From contig JACKPW010000010.1 in assembly GCA_024233215.1 (NCBI GenBank), positions 1 through 64,000 on the forward strand: a stretch of 64,000 nucleotides of DNA, in the 5' to 3' direction. The translations under genes were made by a program, and so were the position numbers. The stretch comes from Verrucomicrobiales bacterium (GTDB lineage: Bacteria > Verrucomicrobiota > Verrucomicrobiia > Limisphaerales > J093). The first letter of the stretch is position 1, and each line of letters starts with the position of its first letter. Shown here piece by piece: positions 33,954 to 43,422 of this stretch. The notes under the pieces are model-generated. The model saw nothing but the letters and a program-made list of their open reading frames with translations. It had not been told where the DNA came from and searched no databases.

Positions 33954-34014
33954 GTGCTAAGGAGTTAGCACATCCACGGCAGGCACGTCAAGGGATCTTT
34001 GCTAATTAGTTAGC
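33954..34014 (-). promoter_or_regulatory. Two operator-like palindromes in the BlaI-M56 promoter
   Basis: 33954-33971 is GTGCTAA-N4-TTAGCAC, and 34001-34014 is GCTAA-N4-TTAGC. They share the half-site TTAGC/GCTAA and lie about 45 bp apart. On the minus strand TTGACG lies just inside the distal site, with a weak -10 about 17 bp on that overlaps the proximal site. The position fits repression by the BlaI-type protein. Confidence 0.65.
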
Positions 34015-34047
34015 ACATAGGATCGAACGCATTCCTATTGCGATTCC

Positions 34048-34074
34048 AAGTGGGCCAAGTGGGCCAAGCGGGCC
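34048..34074. repeat. Three tandem 9-bp units
   Basis: AAGTGGGCC, AAGTGGGCC and AAGCGGGCC in direct succession, between the BlaI operators and the following unknown membrane protein. This is one of several short quasi-tandem tracts in the window. Confidence 0.8.
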
Positions 34075-34086
34075 CGGAAAGTCGGG

Positions 34087-34779
34087 TCAGTCCAAATCCC
34101 GGCCGCCTTTGCGGAAGGCCACGTACCAAAGGGCGAACGCGGCATCAGCCACGATGAAGAGCCCAAACCCCACTGTGGCCCCGGTCTGGAGGTACCCGGG
34201 CCACCGCTCAAACCGCCACGCGGAAGGCAGCAGACCGAACGCCACCAGCACAAACAAGACCCACGGCACCACGTGGAACGTGATCACCATCGTCTGGTAC
34301 CAGTGGGGTTGGGAATCGAGCGACCGTTTCACCCCGCGCCCCGCCACCGTCGGCCTCGGTTCCGCATCCACCAAGGCCCGCTCGGGCAGAGGCCTCTCCA
34401 GCGGAGACTGACCGGCCGTTTGGGGCGATGGCGGTGACGGGAGCCTTCGGGGCGGCACCGACTCGGCGGGGGGGACGACGAAGGATCCGCGAGGGAGGTT
34501 GGCCGAAGGCCGGAGGCGTCGAGGAAAGAGCGACGCATCCTGCGCCTCAGGCGTTTGCGAGGGTTCTCGACGAGGGATTCGGACCTCGACGGGGGAGGTC
34601 TGCGGGTTGAGCCGCGCCCCTTCCCGGCGGAGTGGTACCACCACCTCGTCCGGGGAGGCGCCATCTTCCTCGACCGGGATGGCACGTACGAAGTGACGTG
34701 GCTCCCTCAATGCCCGCAATGCCGCGAGCCGAGGCTGGCGACGCGGGAACTCTTCGGCGTTCTTCGGTTCTCCGGACAT
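34087..34779 (-). CDS. Proline/arginine-rich protein with two C-terminal membrane helices
   Basis: A 230-residue protein if begun at the ATG at 34779 (MSGEPKNAEEF); an ATG at 34791 is equally possible. Residues 1-150 are low-complexity, rich in Pro, Arg and Glu, and probably disordered. Two hydrophobic helices follow (about 163-183 and 195-215, YQTMVITFHVVPWVLFVLVAFGL and GATVGFGLFIVADAAFALWYVAF). The gene ends GGRDLD. I do not recognise the family. It is upstream of nothing obvious on this strand, and a 217-bp gap precedes the ABC transporter gene. Confidence 0.55.
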   Translation of the reverse strand: MSGEPKNAEEFPRRQPRLAALRALREPRHFVRAIPVEEDGASPDEVVVPLRREGARLNPQTSPVEVRIPRREPSQTPEAQDASLFPRRLRPSANLPRGSFVVPPAESVPPRRLPSPPSPQTAGQSPLERPLPERALVDAEPRPTVAGRGVKRSLDSQPHWYQTMVITFHVVPWVLFVLVAFGLLPSAWRFERWPGYLQTGATVGFGLFIVADAAFALWYVAFRKGGRDLD

Positions 34780-35041
34780 GACCAGTGACATTCCGGCGCT
34801 GTTCGGGGTGTTCAGACCCAACACAGCCGGACGGGCAATCTAGTGGGATCGGATACCAAAAGCAACCTTCAGTTTCGCGAAAACCTTGAGGACCAAGCAC
34901 CTGGGAAGACTACACTCATATGCACCCATCTCTGAAAACCCTCCGGACAGCCCTCAATCAAACCAACCACCGCGGAGGTCCGCACGGTCCAGTTATCCAA
35001 CAAATGCAGTGCACACCGCCAGCCACCCCACATAAAACCGT

Positions 35042-36877
35042 TCACGCTCCCGGCTCACTCGCTCCCATCCGCTCGAAACCTTCCTCGATGGTGGAGGTGT
35101 TCTGAATCCGCGCCAGCCGCGCGTAAAGCCCCCCCTCGGCAAGCAGGGCTTCGTGGGTTCCCCGCTCGACAACCGCGCCATGCAACAGCACCAGGATCTG
35201 GTCCGCCTGCACGATGGTGCTCAGCCGATGGGCGATGACAAAGCTGGTCCGCCCCGCCATCAACCGGTGCAGCGCCTCCTGGATCAACCGCTCCGTGGCG
35301 GTGTCGACACTGGCAGTGGCCTCGTCGAGAATCAGCAGCGGGGCGTCCTTCAACAGGGCTCGGGCGATGCTCACCCGCTGTTTCTCGCCGACGCTCAGTT
35401 TCACCCCGCGTTCCCCCACATGGCTGTCATAGCCGTCCGGGAGGGCAGCAATGAAATCGTGGCAGTTGGCCGCCCGAGCCGCCGCCACAAGTTCCTCTTC
35501 CGACGCCGCCAGGTTGCCGTAGAGGATGTTCTCCCGCAGGGTGCCGTTGAACAGGAAGGGTTCCTGGCTGACCACGCTCACCTGCTCCCGCAACGCCTCC
35601 AGACCAACCCCGGCAATATCCACCCCGTCCACGAGAATCCGGCCCGAAGTCAGTTCGTAGAACCCGGGGAGCAGATTCACCAGCGTCGACTTCCCGGCGC
35701 CGGTGGGACCGACGAGGGCAATCATCTCCCCGGGCCGCGCGTGGAGGTTGATGTTCTGAAGAATCCGACGATCCTCGCGGTACTGGAATCCGACGTTCTC
35801 GTAGCGCACCTCTCCCCGGACTGGCAGCGGCAGCACACCGTTGCGTGACGGGCGTTCCGGCTGGGTGTCCAGGATGTCGAAGACCCGGGCGGCGGCGGCG
35901 CGGGCGGATTGCAGGATCTGGTTCAGGGCGTGCAGCCGGCCGATGGGTTCATAGAAGAACATGCCGGCATAGAGCATGAAGGCGACCAGTTCCCCCACCT
36001 CAAGCCGACCCGCCAGCACCTGCGCCCCGCCGACCCAGAGCACGAGCCCGATGCCCAGGGAGCCCACGAAATGCATGGCGGGTCCGTACCAGGCCCAGGC
36101 ACGCATGACGGTCAGCGTGCCTTCACGAAGTTCATCGGCCCGTTCCCTGAACCGCTCGTCCTCGTGCCCCTGTCGCCCGAATGCCTTGATCTGACGGATG
36201 CCCTGCAGGTTGTCCATCAAGAGAGCGTTCATGGCACTGGCAGCCTCGCGCTGACGCCGGTACCGACGGTGGGCCGTGGTGGTGTACCACAGGGCACCCC
36301 CCAGCAACAGCGGGGCCGGCAACACCGTCACCAGTGCCAGCGTCGGACTGTACAGCGTCATGAACACCAGCGCCCCGGCGATGCTGAGGCACGCCACCGT
36401 GCCCTGCTCGATCCCGTCAATCAGCAACCGCTCGACGTTGTTTACATCCTCGATCACCCGCGTCATCAAGTCGCCGGAAGCCCGCTGGTCGAACCATCCC
36501 ACGGGCAGCCGCTGGAGTCGGGCATAGACCTGCCGGCGCATGTCGTAGATCACATTCTGCTCCAGCCGGTTGTTGACCCGGATCCGCAGACTGTTGAAAA
36601 CCTCGCGCAGCAGGAACACCCCGAGCAGGCCGAGGGCGGCGGGAGTCAGCAGGTCGCGTCGCCCCTGGGTCACCACCTGGTCGATGATCACCCGGGTCAG
36701 CTTCGGGTAAAGCAGGCCGAATCCCAGCGAGAGCACGGCGCACGTGATGGTGCCCACCGCCAGGTGCCAGTAGGGACGCAGATAAGTGGCCACGCGCCGG
36801 ACCACCTCGCGCGTGGGGCGCGGTTTCGAGCGAAACGTGGGATCGGTATGCGATCCCCAATGATGATGCCTTACCAT
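35042..36877 (-). CDS. ABC exporter, fused permease and ATPase (MsbA-like)
   Basis: A 611-residue half-transporter that should act as a homodimer. Six membrane helices fill about residues 35-320. The ATPase domain has Walker A GPTGAGKST (390-398), Q-loop SQEPFLFNGT, signature LSVGEKQR (494-501), Walker B LLILDEAT (from 514) and the switch His in IAHRLST. The order and length fit the lipid/multidrug exporters of the MsbA/LmrA group; the substrate cannot be read from sequence. The signature LSVGEKQ replaces the common LSGGQRQ, which occurs in other exporters too. The gene is alone on this strand, with about 200 bp before yhbY. Confidence 0.92.
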   Translation of the reverse strand: MVRHHHWGSHTDPTFRSKPRPTREVVRRVATYLRPYWHLAVGTITCAVLSLGFGLLYPKLTRVIIDQVVTQGRRDLLTPAALGLLGVFLLREVFNSLRIRVNNRLEQNVIYDMRRQVYARLQRLPVGWFDQRASGDLMTRVIEDVNNVERLLIDGIEQGTVACLSIAGALVFMTLYSPTLALVTVLPAPLLLGGALWYTTTAHRRYRRQREAASAMNALLMDNLQGIRQIKAFGRQGHEDERFRERADELREGTLTVMRAWAWYGPAMHFVGSLGIGLVLWVGGAQVLAGRLEVGELVAFMLYAGMFFYEPIGRLHALNQILQSARAAAARVFDILDTQPERPSRNGVLPLPVRGEVRYENVGFQYREDRRILQNINLHARPGEMIALVGPTGAGKSTLVNLLPGFYELTSGRILVDGVDIAGVGLEALREQVSVVSQEPFLFNGTLRENILYGNLAASEEELVAAARAANCHDFIAALPDGYDSHVGERGVKLSVGEKQRVSIARALLKDAPLLILDEATASVDTATERLIQEALHRLMAGRTSFVIAHRLSTIVQADQILVLLHGAVVERGTHEALLAEGGLYARLARIQNTSTIEEGFERMGASEPGA

Positions 36878-37077
36878 CGAGCGGGCACATTGAACACGGA
36901 AACGCCTTGGGGAGCAAACGACCGTTCGCGGCTACGCTGCGTGCGCTGGCACAAGACTTTGATGCATATGCATCGGAGTTTTGTAGCAGTGGACAGAGGG
37001 GGTGGTGGGGGTGGTCAGGAGGCGCTGGGCACCGGCAAAACGAAACGTCCTCGATGCGCGCTGCCGAAACCGAAAAG

Positions 37078-37383
37078 TCACTCAGAAAGCGGCGGCCTTC
37101 GTCGGTACAGGATGGCGACGTTGCCCACGCGCTGGATCAGGTGGCTGTCGGTGCGGATGGCCATTTCGGGCGCAAGCGCCTTCTTCTGGTCCTTGTGGTG
37201 CTCGAACTTCACTTTCACGAGTTCATGCCGGGTCAAGGCCTCGTCCAACGCGGTGAAGAACTCGGGGCTGAGGCCGGCTTTGCCAACCTTGACGACTGGC
37301 TCCAGCAATTGGGCCCGGCCTTTCAGTTGGCGCAATTCGGCGCCACGGGGACGGTCGCTGGACGAAGGGATCTCGGGATGCAT
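37078..37383 (-). CDS. yhbY: YhbY-family RNA-binding protein (CRM domain)
   Basis: A 101-residue protein that is essentially one CRM domain. LKGRAQLLEPVVKVGKAGLSPEF is the N-terminal signature, with GKAG of the GxxG RNA-binding loop. TRHELVKVKF and IRTDSHLIQRVGNVAILYRR complete the alpha-beta fold. YhbY associates with pre-50S ribosomal particles, so a role in ribosome assembly is likely. It lies 21 bp downstream of the Rsm22-like methyltransferase gene, a sensible pairing of two ribosome-linked functions. Confidence 0.9.
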   Translation of the reverse strand: MHPEIPSSSDRPRGAELRQLKGRAQLLEPVVKVGKAGLSPEFFTALDEALTRHELVKVKFEHHKDQKKALAPEMAIRTDSHLIQRVGNVAILYRRRPPLSE

Positions 37384-37404
37384 GGGGAAGGTTTACGCAG
37401 GGGA

Positions 37405-38397
37405 TTAATGGTTGGGACCAGCCGGCACCGGCAGGACATCGTGCAACGATTCGATTTCCCCGCCGGCACGGCGAAAGGATTGGAGCGAATCCCACCGCCC
37501 CTTTCGAAAGCGATGGTAGACCGCTGGCAACCGGCGTTTGGTGATGTGGCACTCGGTGAGTTCACCGGAGGTGTGGCAGGCCAGCACCCGGGCGAACGGC
37601 TTCTCAACACGCGGCCGGCCCAAAATGCGGACCGCGTCCGCCGGCAGCACGGGCGCTGGACGGCGATCCAGCACCAGGTAACTTACGGGCAGGCTGCGCA
37701 AATCGATCTCCATCTCGTTGGCGAACCGGGACCAGTCGGCATCGTGAAAGACGAAGCCGGGCGGGGTGGCGAAATGGTGGCACCAGTGGGATTCGTTGCC
37801 CGGCTCCAGCACGCCGCATCGATGGCGATGCGGGCAAGGCGCGACGATCTCGAAGCACTCCCGTAACCGCTCGCGAACGGCAATCAGCGCCAGGCTCGAT
37901 TCGTAGTCGCCGGGTTCGACCCACAGGACGCACTGCGCCTGCTCCGCCAACGACAGCAGGCTTTCGGTCTGCCCGGGAGACAACTCGGGCAACACGTGGC
38001 TCAGGAGCAACACGACGGGCGCGCTCACGCCGCCCGCCGCCACGTCAAGCCCGGGGTGCTTTTCCCGGGCCCGGCGGGTGGCATAGCGAACCGCCAGCGT
38101 GGAACGATCCGCGCAGTGGAGTCGGCTGACCCGTTCGGCGCCAAACATCCCAACAAATGCCCGGCCCGCGATCCCGCTGCCACACCCCCAGTCCAGCACC
38201 GTCCCTTCCGGGGGGCACCAACCACGGCGCTTCAACTCCTCCAGCACGAAATCCCATTTCCAGCCAATCCGCTGGGCGAAGGTGAGGTCGTAGCTGAGCA
38301 GGTCGGAGTCCGACTGCCAATAGTCCGCAGCCCCGGCGGTGCCTTCGATGAAGGCCCGCCGCAGTCGTTCCAGCGCCTGCCAGTCCACGGGTTCCAT
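37405..38397 (-). CDS. Rsm22-family protein (ribosomal small-subunit methyltransferase-like, Fe-S)
   Basis: A 330-residue protein with a Rossmann-like methyltransferase core. VLDWGCGSGIAGRAF (68-81) is the SAM-binding motif I, VVLLLSHVLPEL is motif IV-like, and LWVEPGD the following strand. After it comes a cysteine-rich segment, APCPHRHRCGVLEPGNESHWCHH, with Cys188, Cys194 and Cys206. In mitochondrial Rsm22/METTL17 these cysteines bind an iron-sulphur cluster. The family helps assemble the small ribosomal subunit; catalysis is uncertain. It is transcribed with yhbY. The match of both the SAM motif and the cysteine pattern makes the family call strong. Confidence 0.88.
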   Translation of the reverse strand: MEPVDWQALERLRRAFIEGTAGAADYWQSDSDLLSYDLTFAQRIGWKWDFVLEELKRRGWCPPEGTVLDWGCGSGIAGRAFVGMFGAERVSRLHCADRSTLAVRYATRRAREKHPGLDVAAGGVSAPVVLLLSHVLPELSPGQTESLLSLAEQAQCVLWVEPGDYESSLALIAVRERLRECFEIVAPCPHRHRCGVLEPGNESHWCHHFATPPGFVFHDADWSRFANEMEIDLRSLPVSYLVLDRRPAPVLPADAVRILGRPRVEKPFARVLACHTSGELTECHITKRRLPAVYHRFRKGRWDSLQSFRRAGGEIESLHDVLPVPAGPNH

Positions 38398-38575
38398 GTG
38401 CGAACCGCATCCTGCCCGCTCGTGACGCAGCTTTCACCATGAAAGTGGCGCGGAATACCGAACACGGTTTCCGACCGATCGATCTCGTGCGTCGCGTCGA
38501 ACCCCGAGCCTGGCCTTCCCCCACGCCGGCACCCGCCAATCCCTGAGGTCTTGAGCGCGCCCCGGGAACACCCGC

Positions 38576-41500
38576 ATGCTCGCGGGGATGTCGGTCGAAC
38601 TCAGTGAGAAACTGTTCATGCAAGCCGCCGGTTGGGAGGCGATGAAGGCGGCCCGCGCCCTCCTGGCCCAAGGCCAGGTCCTGAGTTCGTACTGGAAGCC
38701 CCCGCTGCTGCGAGGGGTGGTGCAGGTGGGAGGAACCTCCTACCGCGCCTCGATGGTGATCAAGAACCCCATCGACATCGACAACCTCTGCACCTGTCGC
38801 GAGGCCCGGCAGTGGGGCAAGATCTGCGCGCACAGTGTGGCCGTGGGACTGCACTGGTTGAGGGCGCAGGACCCCGAGACAGCCCCTGCACCGAAGCGAT
38901 CCATCGCCAGCGTGCCGCCGTCGACCCCGCCTGTCCCACGAACCGCCTCATTGCAGCGGGAACCCGGCGGCGAACCGGTCCGGTTGAGGGTGATCTTCCC
39001 GCCAAACCTCGAGCCGGTGATCGCCCGTGGCCGGGTCATGCTGATGTTCGAGGCGGACTGGGCGGGCGGCCGCTGTCCGCTCAAAGCGCTGCCGAGGGGA
39101 CGCTGCTTCGCCTTCTCATCCCAGGACAACCTCATCATTGACCGGGTGGAAGCACTAACGGGTGGGGAGACCCCCGCCGTGGTGCAGTTGGATCTGCACG
39201 AACTGGCGGGGTTGCTGCCGGCGTTGGTGGGACACGAACGGCTTTCGCAGGGCCGGGACGGCGCGGTGTCGGTCTCGCGCGATCCCCTCCCCCTGCCGAT
39301 CAGCGCGACGCTGGAACGGAACGGCGAGATCGTGCTTGCGCTGAAGGGCCGTCCCCCCGCGCTCGTGCGGATCGGGGATTGGGTCTGGCAGAACGGAACC
39401 CTGCGACCGCTGGGCCTGCCCGACCGGGTGGAGGAACTGCTCCAGGGACCAGTGCGAATCTCGCGGACCCAAGTGCCGGTCTTCCTGAGCCAGCACTGGC
39501 CGCAGTGGCAGTCGGCACCCGGCGTGGAGGCAAACTTCAACCCGGAGGACTTCACGCTCGCCCCCCAGGCGCCCCGCTTCATCCTGGAACTTCGCGGGGG
39601 CCTGTCACAGTTGAGTGCCCTGCTGCAATGCGCTTACGGCGCGCGCATCATGACGTCCGGGGTGACAGGGACCGACGAGGGGGTCTGGCTCCCGGATCCC
39701 GACGTGACCACGCGCTATTCCACGCGTGACCCCGGGGCGGAGCGGGCGGCCCTCGGACGCTTGCAACGAAGTGGGTTCGTCGGACCGGACCCGCAGGGCC
39801 GGCTTCAGTTGAAGGGACAAGACGCGGTGTTGAACTTCCTTGCCGGCGAGTTTCCGGCGCTCCAGCGCGAGTGGGAGGTGACGCTGGATGAACACCTGGA
39901 GAACCGCACCCTGAAGAACATCGAGCGCATCGAACCCCAGTTCCAGATCACCTCCTCGGGCGTGCAATGGTTCGATCTGGGAGTGGTCTTTTCCTCCAGT
40001 GGCGGGGAGACCTTCAGCGCGGCGGAAATCCAGCGCTTGCTCCGCTCCAATCAGAGCCACACACGATTGAGGAACGGGAAGATGGCGGTGATCGACACGG
40101 GCGCGGTGGAGGAACTGCAGGAGGTCCTGTTGGACTGCGCCCCCCGGCAACACGCGCAGGGGTACCGGATCAGCAGTACCCAGGCCGGTTTTCTGGAAGC
40201 CACCCTGCGCGAACATCGGGACTGGCGCGTGCAGGCACCGACCGCCTGGCGGGAACGGGCGGCCAGGCAGAGCGGTGAGGCAACACTCACCTGTCCGCCA
40301 TTGGGGGATTTGGAGACGGTGTTGCGCCCTTACCAGAAACAGGGAGTGGCGTGGCTGGGCTTTCTCCGCGAGAACGGGTTCGGGGGGATTCTGGCGGACG
40401 AGATGGGCCTGGGCAAAACGCTCCAGACCCTGGCACACCTCCGGATCTGCAACCGTGGCGAGGGACAGGATCCGGCAAGCCGGGAGCCGCACAAGCCCCA
40501 CCTGATCGTCTGTCCCACCAGTCTCGTCTTCAACTGGGTGGCGGAGGCGGGGCGGTTCACGCCGGACTTGAAGGTGCTGGCACTGCACGGACCGGACCGG
40601 GCGCGGCTCTTCAGTGAAATCCCAACCGCCGATGTCGTGATCACCAGTTACGCCCTCATCCGGCGGGATGCGGAGCGCTATCGCGGGATCGAGTTCGACA
40701 CCGTGGTGCTCGACGAGGCGCAGCACATCAAGAACCGTGAAACCCGGAACGCGCAGGCGGTGAAGGCGGTCCGGGCCCGTCACCGCCTCGTGCTCACCGG
40801 GACGCCGCTGGAGAACTCCGTGCTCGATCTGTGGTCGATCTTTGACTTCCTCATGCCCGGTTACCTCGGCAGCGCGAAGGACTTCCGCGAACGATACGAA
40901 CTGCCCATCACCCGGGAGAAGAGCGCGGACGCCCAGGCCCGGCTGGCGCGCCGGTTGCGTCCCTTCCTGTTGCGACGGCTCAAGCGCGAGGTGGCGACCG
41001 ATCTGCCGGAACGCCTGGAGCAGGTGTGCTTTTGCGAGTTAACGCCCGACCAGCGAAGCGTTTACCAGCAGGTCATCGAGGCCGGGCGCACGGAAATCCT
41101 GGCCGCTGCGGGGACACCGGGCGGGGCGCGCAGCCGGATGGTGGCGCTGAACGTGCTGTTGCGACTGCGCCAGGTCTGCTGCGATTTGCGGCTGCTCAAG
41201 CTCGAAAACGTGAGGCCGGCGGGCGCCTCGGGCAAACTGGACTGGTTCGCCGAACTGCTTGAGGAGGTCCTCGATGGCGGCCATCGGGTGCTCGTGTTCA
41301 GCCAGTTCGTGAGCATGCTGTCGCTGCTGCAGGAACGACTCACCCAGGAGGGGATTGAGTTCTGTTACCTGGACGGATCCACCACGGACCGGGCAGCCGT
41401 GGTGGGACGGTTTCAGGATTCCAGGACCATTCCCGTGTTCCTCATCAGCCTCAAGGCGGGCGGCGTCGGGCTGAATCTCACGGGCGCGGATACGGTGATC

Positions 41501-41734
41501 CACTTCGATCCCTGGTGGAACCCGGCGGTGGAGGACCAGGCAACCGATCGGGCACACCGCATCGGCCAGAGCCGGGTGGTCACAAGCTACAAGCTGATCG
41601 CCCGGGACACGGTGGAGGAGAAGATCCTGGCACTGCAGAACCGCAAGCGGGAGATCATCCAGGCCACACTGGGTGGCGAGGACGAACTCACGGCGTCACT
41701 CACTTGGGAAGACATCCAGGAACTCCTGGCGTGA
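38576..41734 (+). CDS. SNF2-family helicase/ATPase with N-terminal SWIM zinc finger
   Basis: A 1052-residue protein. The SWIM finger C-x-C-x9-C-x-H is at Cys72, Cys74, Cys84, His86. A beta-rich middle of unknown role (about 130-590) precedes the Snf2 core. Its motifs are DEMGLGKTLQTLAHL (Walker A, about 605), the DEAQHIKN box (about 711), VLTGTPLENSVLDLWSIFDFLMPG, VLVFSQFVSMLSLLQ, and ATDRAHRIGQ (motif VI). This is the standard bacterial SWIM/SNF2 ATPase, intact, unlike the helicase remnant at 23.5-24.8 kb. It probably remodels or translocates on DNA; the biological role is not established. The first ATG after an in-frame stop is used. Confidence 0.92.
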   Translation: MLAGMSVELSEKLFMQAAGWEAMKAARALLAQGQVLSSYWKPPLLRGVVQVGGTSYRASMVIKNPIDIDNLCTCREARQWGKICAHSVAVGLHWLRAQDPETAPAPKRSIASVPPSTPPVPRTASLQREPGGEPVRLRVIFPPNLEPVIARGRVMLMFEADWAGGRCPLKALPRGRCFAFSSQDNLIIDRVEALTGGETPAVVQLDLHELAGLLPALVGHERLSQGRDGAVSVSRDPLPLPISATLERNGEIVLALKGRPPALVRIGDWVWQNGTLRPLGLPDRVEELLQGPVRISRTQVPVFLSQHWPQWQSAPGVEANFNPEDFTLAPQAPRFILELRGGLSQLSALLQCAYGARIMTSGVTGTDEGVWLPDPDVTTRYSTRDPGAERAALGRLQRSGFVGPDPQGRLQLKGQDAVLNFLAGEFPALQREWEVTLDEHLENRTLKNIERIEPQFQITSSGVQWFDLGVVFSSSGGETFSAAEIQRLLRSNQSHTRLRNGKMAVIDTGAVEELQEVLLDCAPRQHAQGYRISSTQAGFLEATLREHRDWRVQAPTAWRERAARQSGEATLTCPPLGDLETVLRPYQKQGVAWLGFLRENGFGGILADEMGLGKTLQTLAHLRICNRGEGQDPASREPHKPHLIVCPTSLVFNWVAEAGRFTPDLKVLALHGPDRARLFSEIPTADVVITSYALIRRDAERYRGIEFDTVVLDEAQHIKNRETRNAQAVKAVRARHRLVLTGTPLENSVLDLWSIFDFLMPGYLGSAKDFRERYELPITREKSADAQARLARRLRPFLLRRLKREVATDLPERLEQVCFCELTPDQRSVYQQVIEAGRTEILAAAGTPGGARSRMVALNVLLRLRQVCCDLRLLKLENVRPAGASGKLDWFAELLEEVLDGGHRVLVFSQFVSMLSLLQERLTQEGIEFCYLDGSTTDRAAVVGRFQDSRTIPVFLISLKAGGVGLNLTGADTVIHFDPWWNPAVEDQATDRAHRIGQSRVVTSYKLIARDTVEEKILALQNRKREIIQATLGGEDELTASLTWEDIQELLA

Positions 41735-41779
41735 GCTGATCCGTCGCGCGCCGGTTCAGTCAACCGGCCTGAAGGCACC

Positions 41780-42967
41780 TCAATCGCCGCCCTGGCTCAG
41801 TCGTTGCTTGGGTTTCTCGAAGAGCATCCGGTGCGCCTCGTGCAGGATGCCCGGGATGCGGTCGGCGAAGGGGCTGCCGGCAACCGCCTGCTTGAGGGCG
41901 GCCTCGTCAAAGTCGCGGGCCATCTGCCCCGGAAACCAGTGCTCGGCCTGGCCCAGAAGGTTGTAGCGCATCTTCCCCCAGTCCACGAGGTCCAGCGCCT
42001 TGGCGTAGGTCCAGAGGCGAAGGATTTCCCTGACATTGACCTCACCGGGAACGTCGACGTATTCCGGCACGCCCTCCCACCAGCCTTCGCACCAGTCCCT
42101 CCCCAACTGCCGTTCCAACTCGTCGCGCAGGCGCCGCTCAATCGGGGCGATCACCTCGACGGCCCGGTCGTAGTGCTCCAGGGCCGCAACGTGCTCGTCG
42201 AAGTCCGTTGGTTTGGCCACTCCGCAACTCAGGGTGTGCACCTCGGGCCGTGCCAGGCAGTAGAGGTCGTTGAACTGCATGGGAGTCAGGGGACGACAGA
42301 GTTCGGCCAGTTTGGGGGGCGGGACGTAGAGTTTCCCGCCCTTGTCGTTCGGGCTGATGATGAACACCCCCATGTCGCGCGCCCGCGCCTCGGGGATGGC
42401 CGCCCAGTTGAGGTCGTTGACGAAGTACCAGTGCAGGTTGACGTAGTCGAAGGCGTCACTGCGGACGGCCGCCAGGATGATGTCGGTGGTGGCGTGGGTG
42501 GAGAACCCGACGTGCCGGCAACGCCCCTCCTGCTGAAGTTTCCGCGCCGCCTCCAGACAACCGCCCTTGCGCAGGGACCATTCCAGGTGCTCGGCGTGGT
42601 TGATCCCGTGGACTGACAGCAGATCGACGTAATCGAGCTTCAGGTAGGCCATCGACTGGTCGAAGGTGCGGAGGAATTCGGCCGGATCGGCGGTGGGGGG
42701 GACCTTCGTCTGGACGATGAGCTTCTCGCGCGGCAGCCGGGGGAGGATGTTGCCGAGCTGCATCTCGCTGCTGCCGTAGCCGCGCGCCGTCTCGATGTGA
42801 TGGATGCCGAGTTCCAAGGCCCGTTCGATGCAGGCCTCGAGATTTGCCTGACCGGCGGGATCAATGTCGCCGGGCGGCACGTCCTTCCACGCCTGCTGAT
42901 AGCGCATCCCGCCGCAGGAGATCACCGGAAGTTGCAGCTCCGTCTTGCCAAACCGTCGATAACGCAT
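41780..42967 (-). CDS. Aldo/keto reductase-family oxidoreductase
   Basis: 395 residues from the ATG at 42967 (MRYRRFGKTELQLPVISCGGMRY), the family's usual start; upstream in-frame codons are not conserved-looking. The TIM-barrel motifs are GIHHIETARGYGSSEMQLG (with Asp replaced by Glu at the catalytic DTA position and Tyr in RGYGSSE), LIVQTKV (Lys) and LLSVHGINH (His). About 80 extra residues at the C-terminus are helical (GWWEGVPEYVDVPGEVNVREILRLWTYAKALDLVDWGKMRYN) and lack the CxxCxxC ferredoxin motif common in the longer members. NADPH use is assumed. The substrate is unknown. It is convergent with the SNF2 gene. Confidence 0.85.
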   Translation of the reverse strand: MRYRRFGKTELQLPVISCGGMRYQQAWKDVPPGDIDPAGQANLEACIERALELGIHHIETARGYGSSEMQLGNILPRLPREKLIVQTKVPPTADPAEFLRTFDQSMAYLKLDYVDLLSVHGINHAEHLEWSLRKGGCLEAARKLQQEGRCRHVGFSTHATTDIILAAVRSDAFDYVNLHWYFVNDLNWAAIPEARARDMGVFIISPNDKGGKLYVPPPKLAELCRPLTPMQFNDLYCLARPEVHTLSCGVAKPTDFDEHVAALEHYDRAVEVIAPIERRLRDELERQLGRDWCEGWWEGVPEYVDVPGEVNVREILRLWTYAKALDLVDWGKMRYNLLGQAEHWFPGQMARDFDEAALKQAVAGSPFADRIPGILHEAHRMLFEKPKQRLSQGGD

Positions 42968-43422
42968 GGCGGGAGCATGGCGCCCAGCAACCAGGCGAGC
43001 AATGCCATTCGGGGGGCACTGCCCGCCGTGAACCGCCTTTGCCGCATCCATTTGGCACACGGGTTCCCCAGGAACGCCAGGAGAAAGGGCGGCGTGCCAT
43101 GACCACGCTGCCCTCACCAAAGAAGCCTGCAGAGCTGATCGGGAGCCTGCCAGACGTCCCTCGATCCGAGATTAGCAGGCATTCGAGCGAGCCGAACCGG
43201 GCCTGCCAGCTACTCGAAACCCAAGCCCAGGCGCGGCCGGCAACCGACGAGCCCAAAATCAGCGCGAGCTGGCTTGTAGGAGAACGCAGCTCTCAGACTG
43301 CCCCACCCCGCTTTCAGCGCAATCCGGGCCCGGCGAACCTGTCGGACAACGCCCCAACCAAGCTTGCCGCTCCCTAACGAAGCGTCCTTTGCGATCGCCC
43401 CGTCATGCAGAGTGAGTAGCCG
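42968..43422. other. Intergenic region without a recognised gene
   Basis: 455 bp between the aldo/keto reductase start and the PEP-CTERM gene end. Open frames occur on both strands but have no family resemblance or plausible start signals. No hairpin terminator or repeat was seen. Confidence 0.5.
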
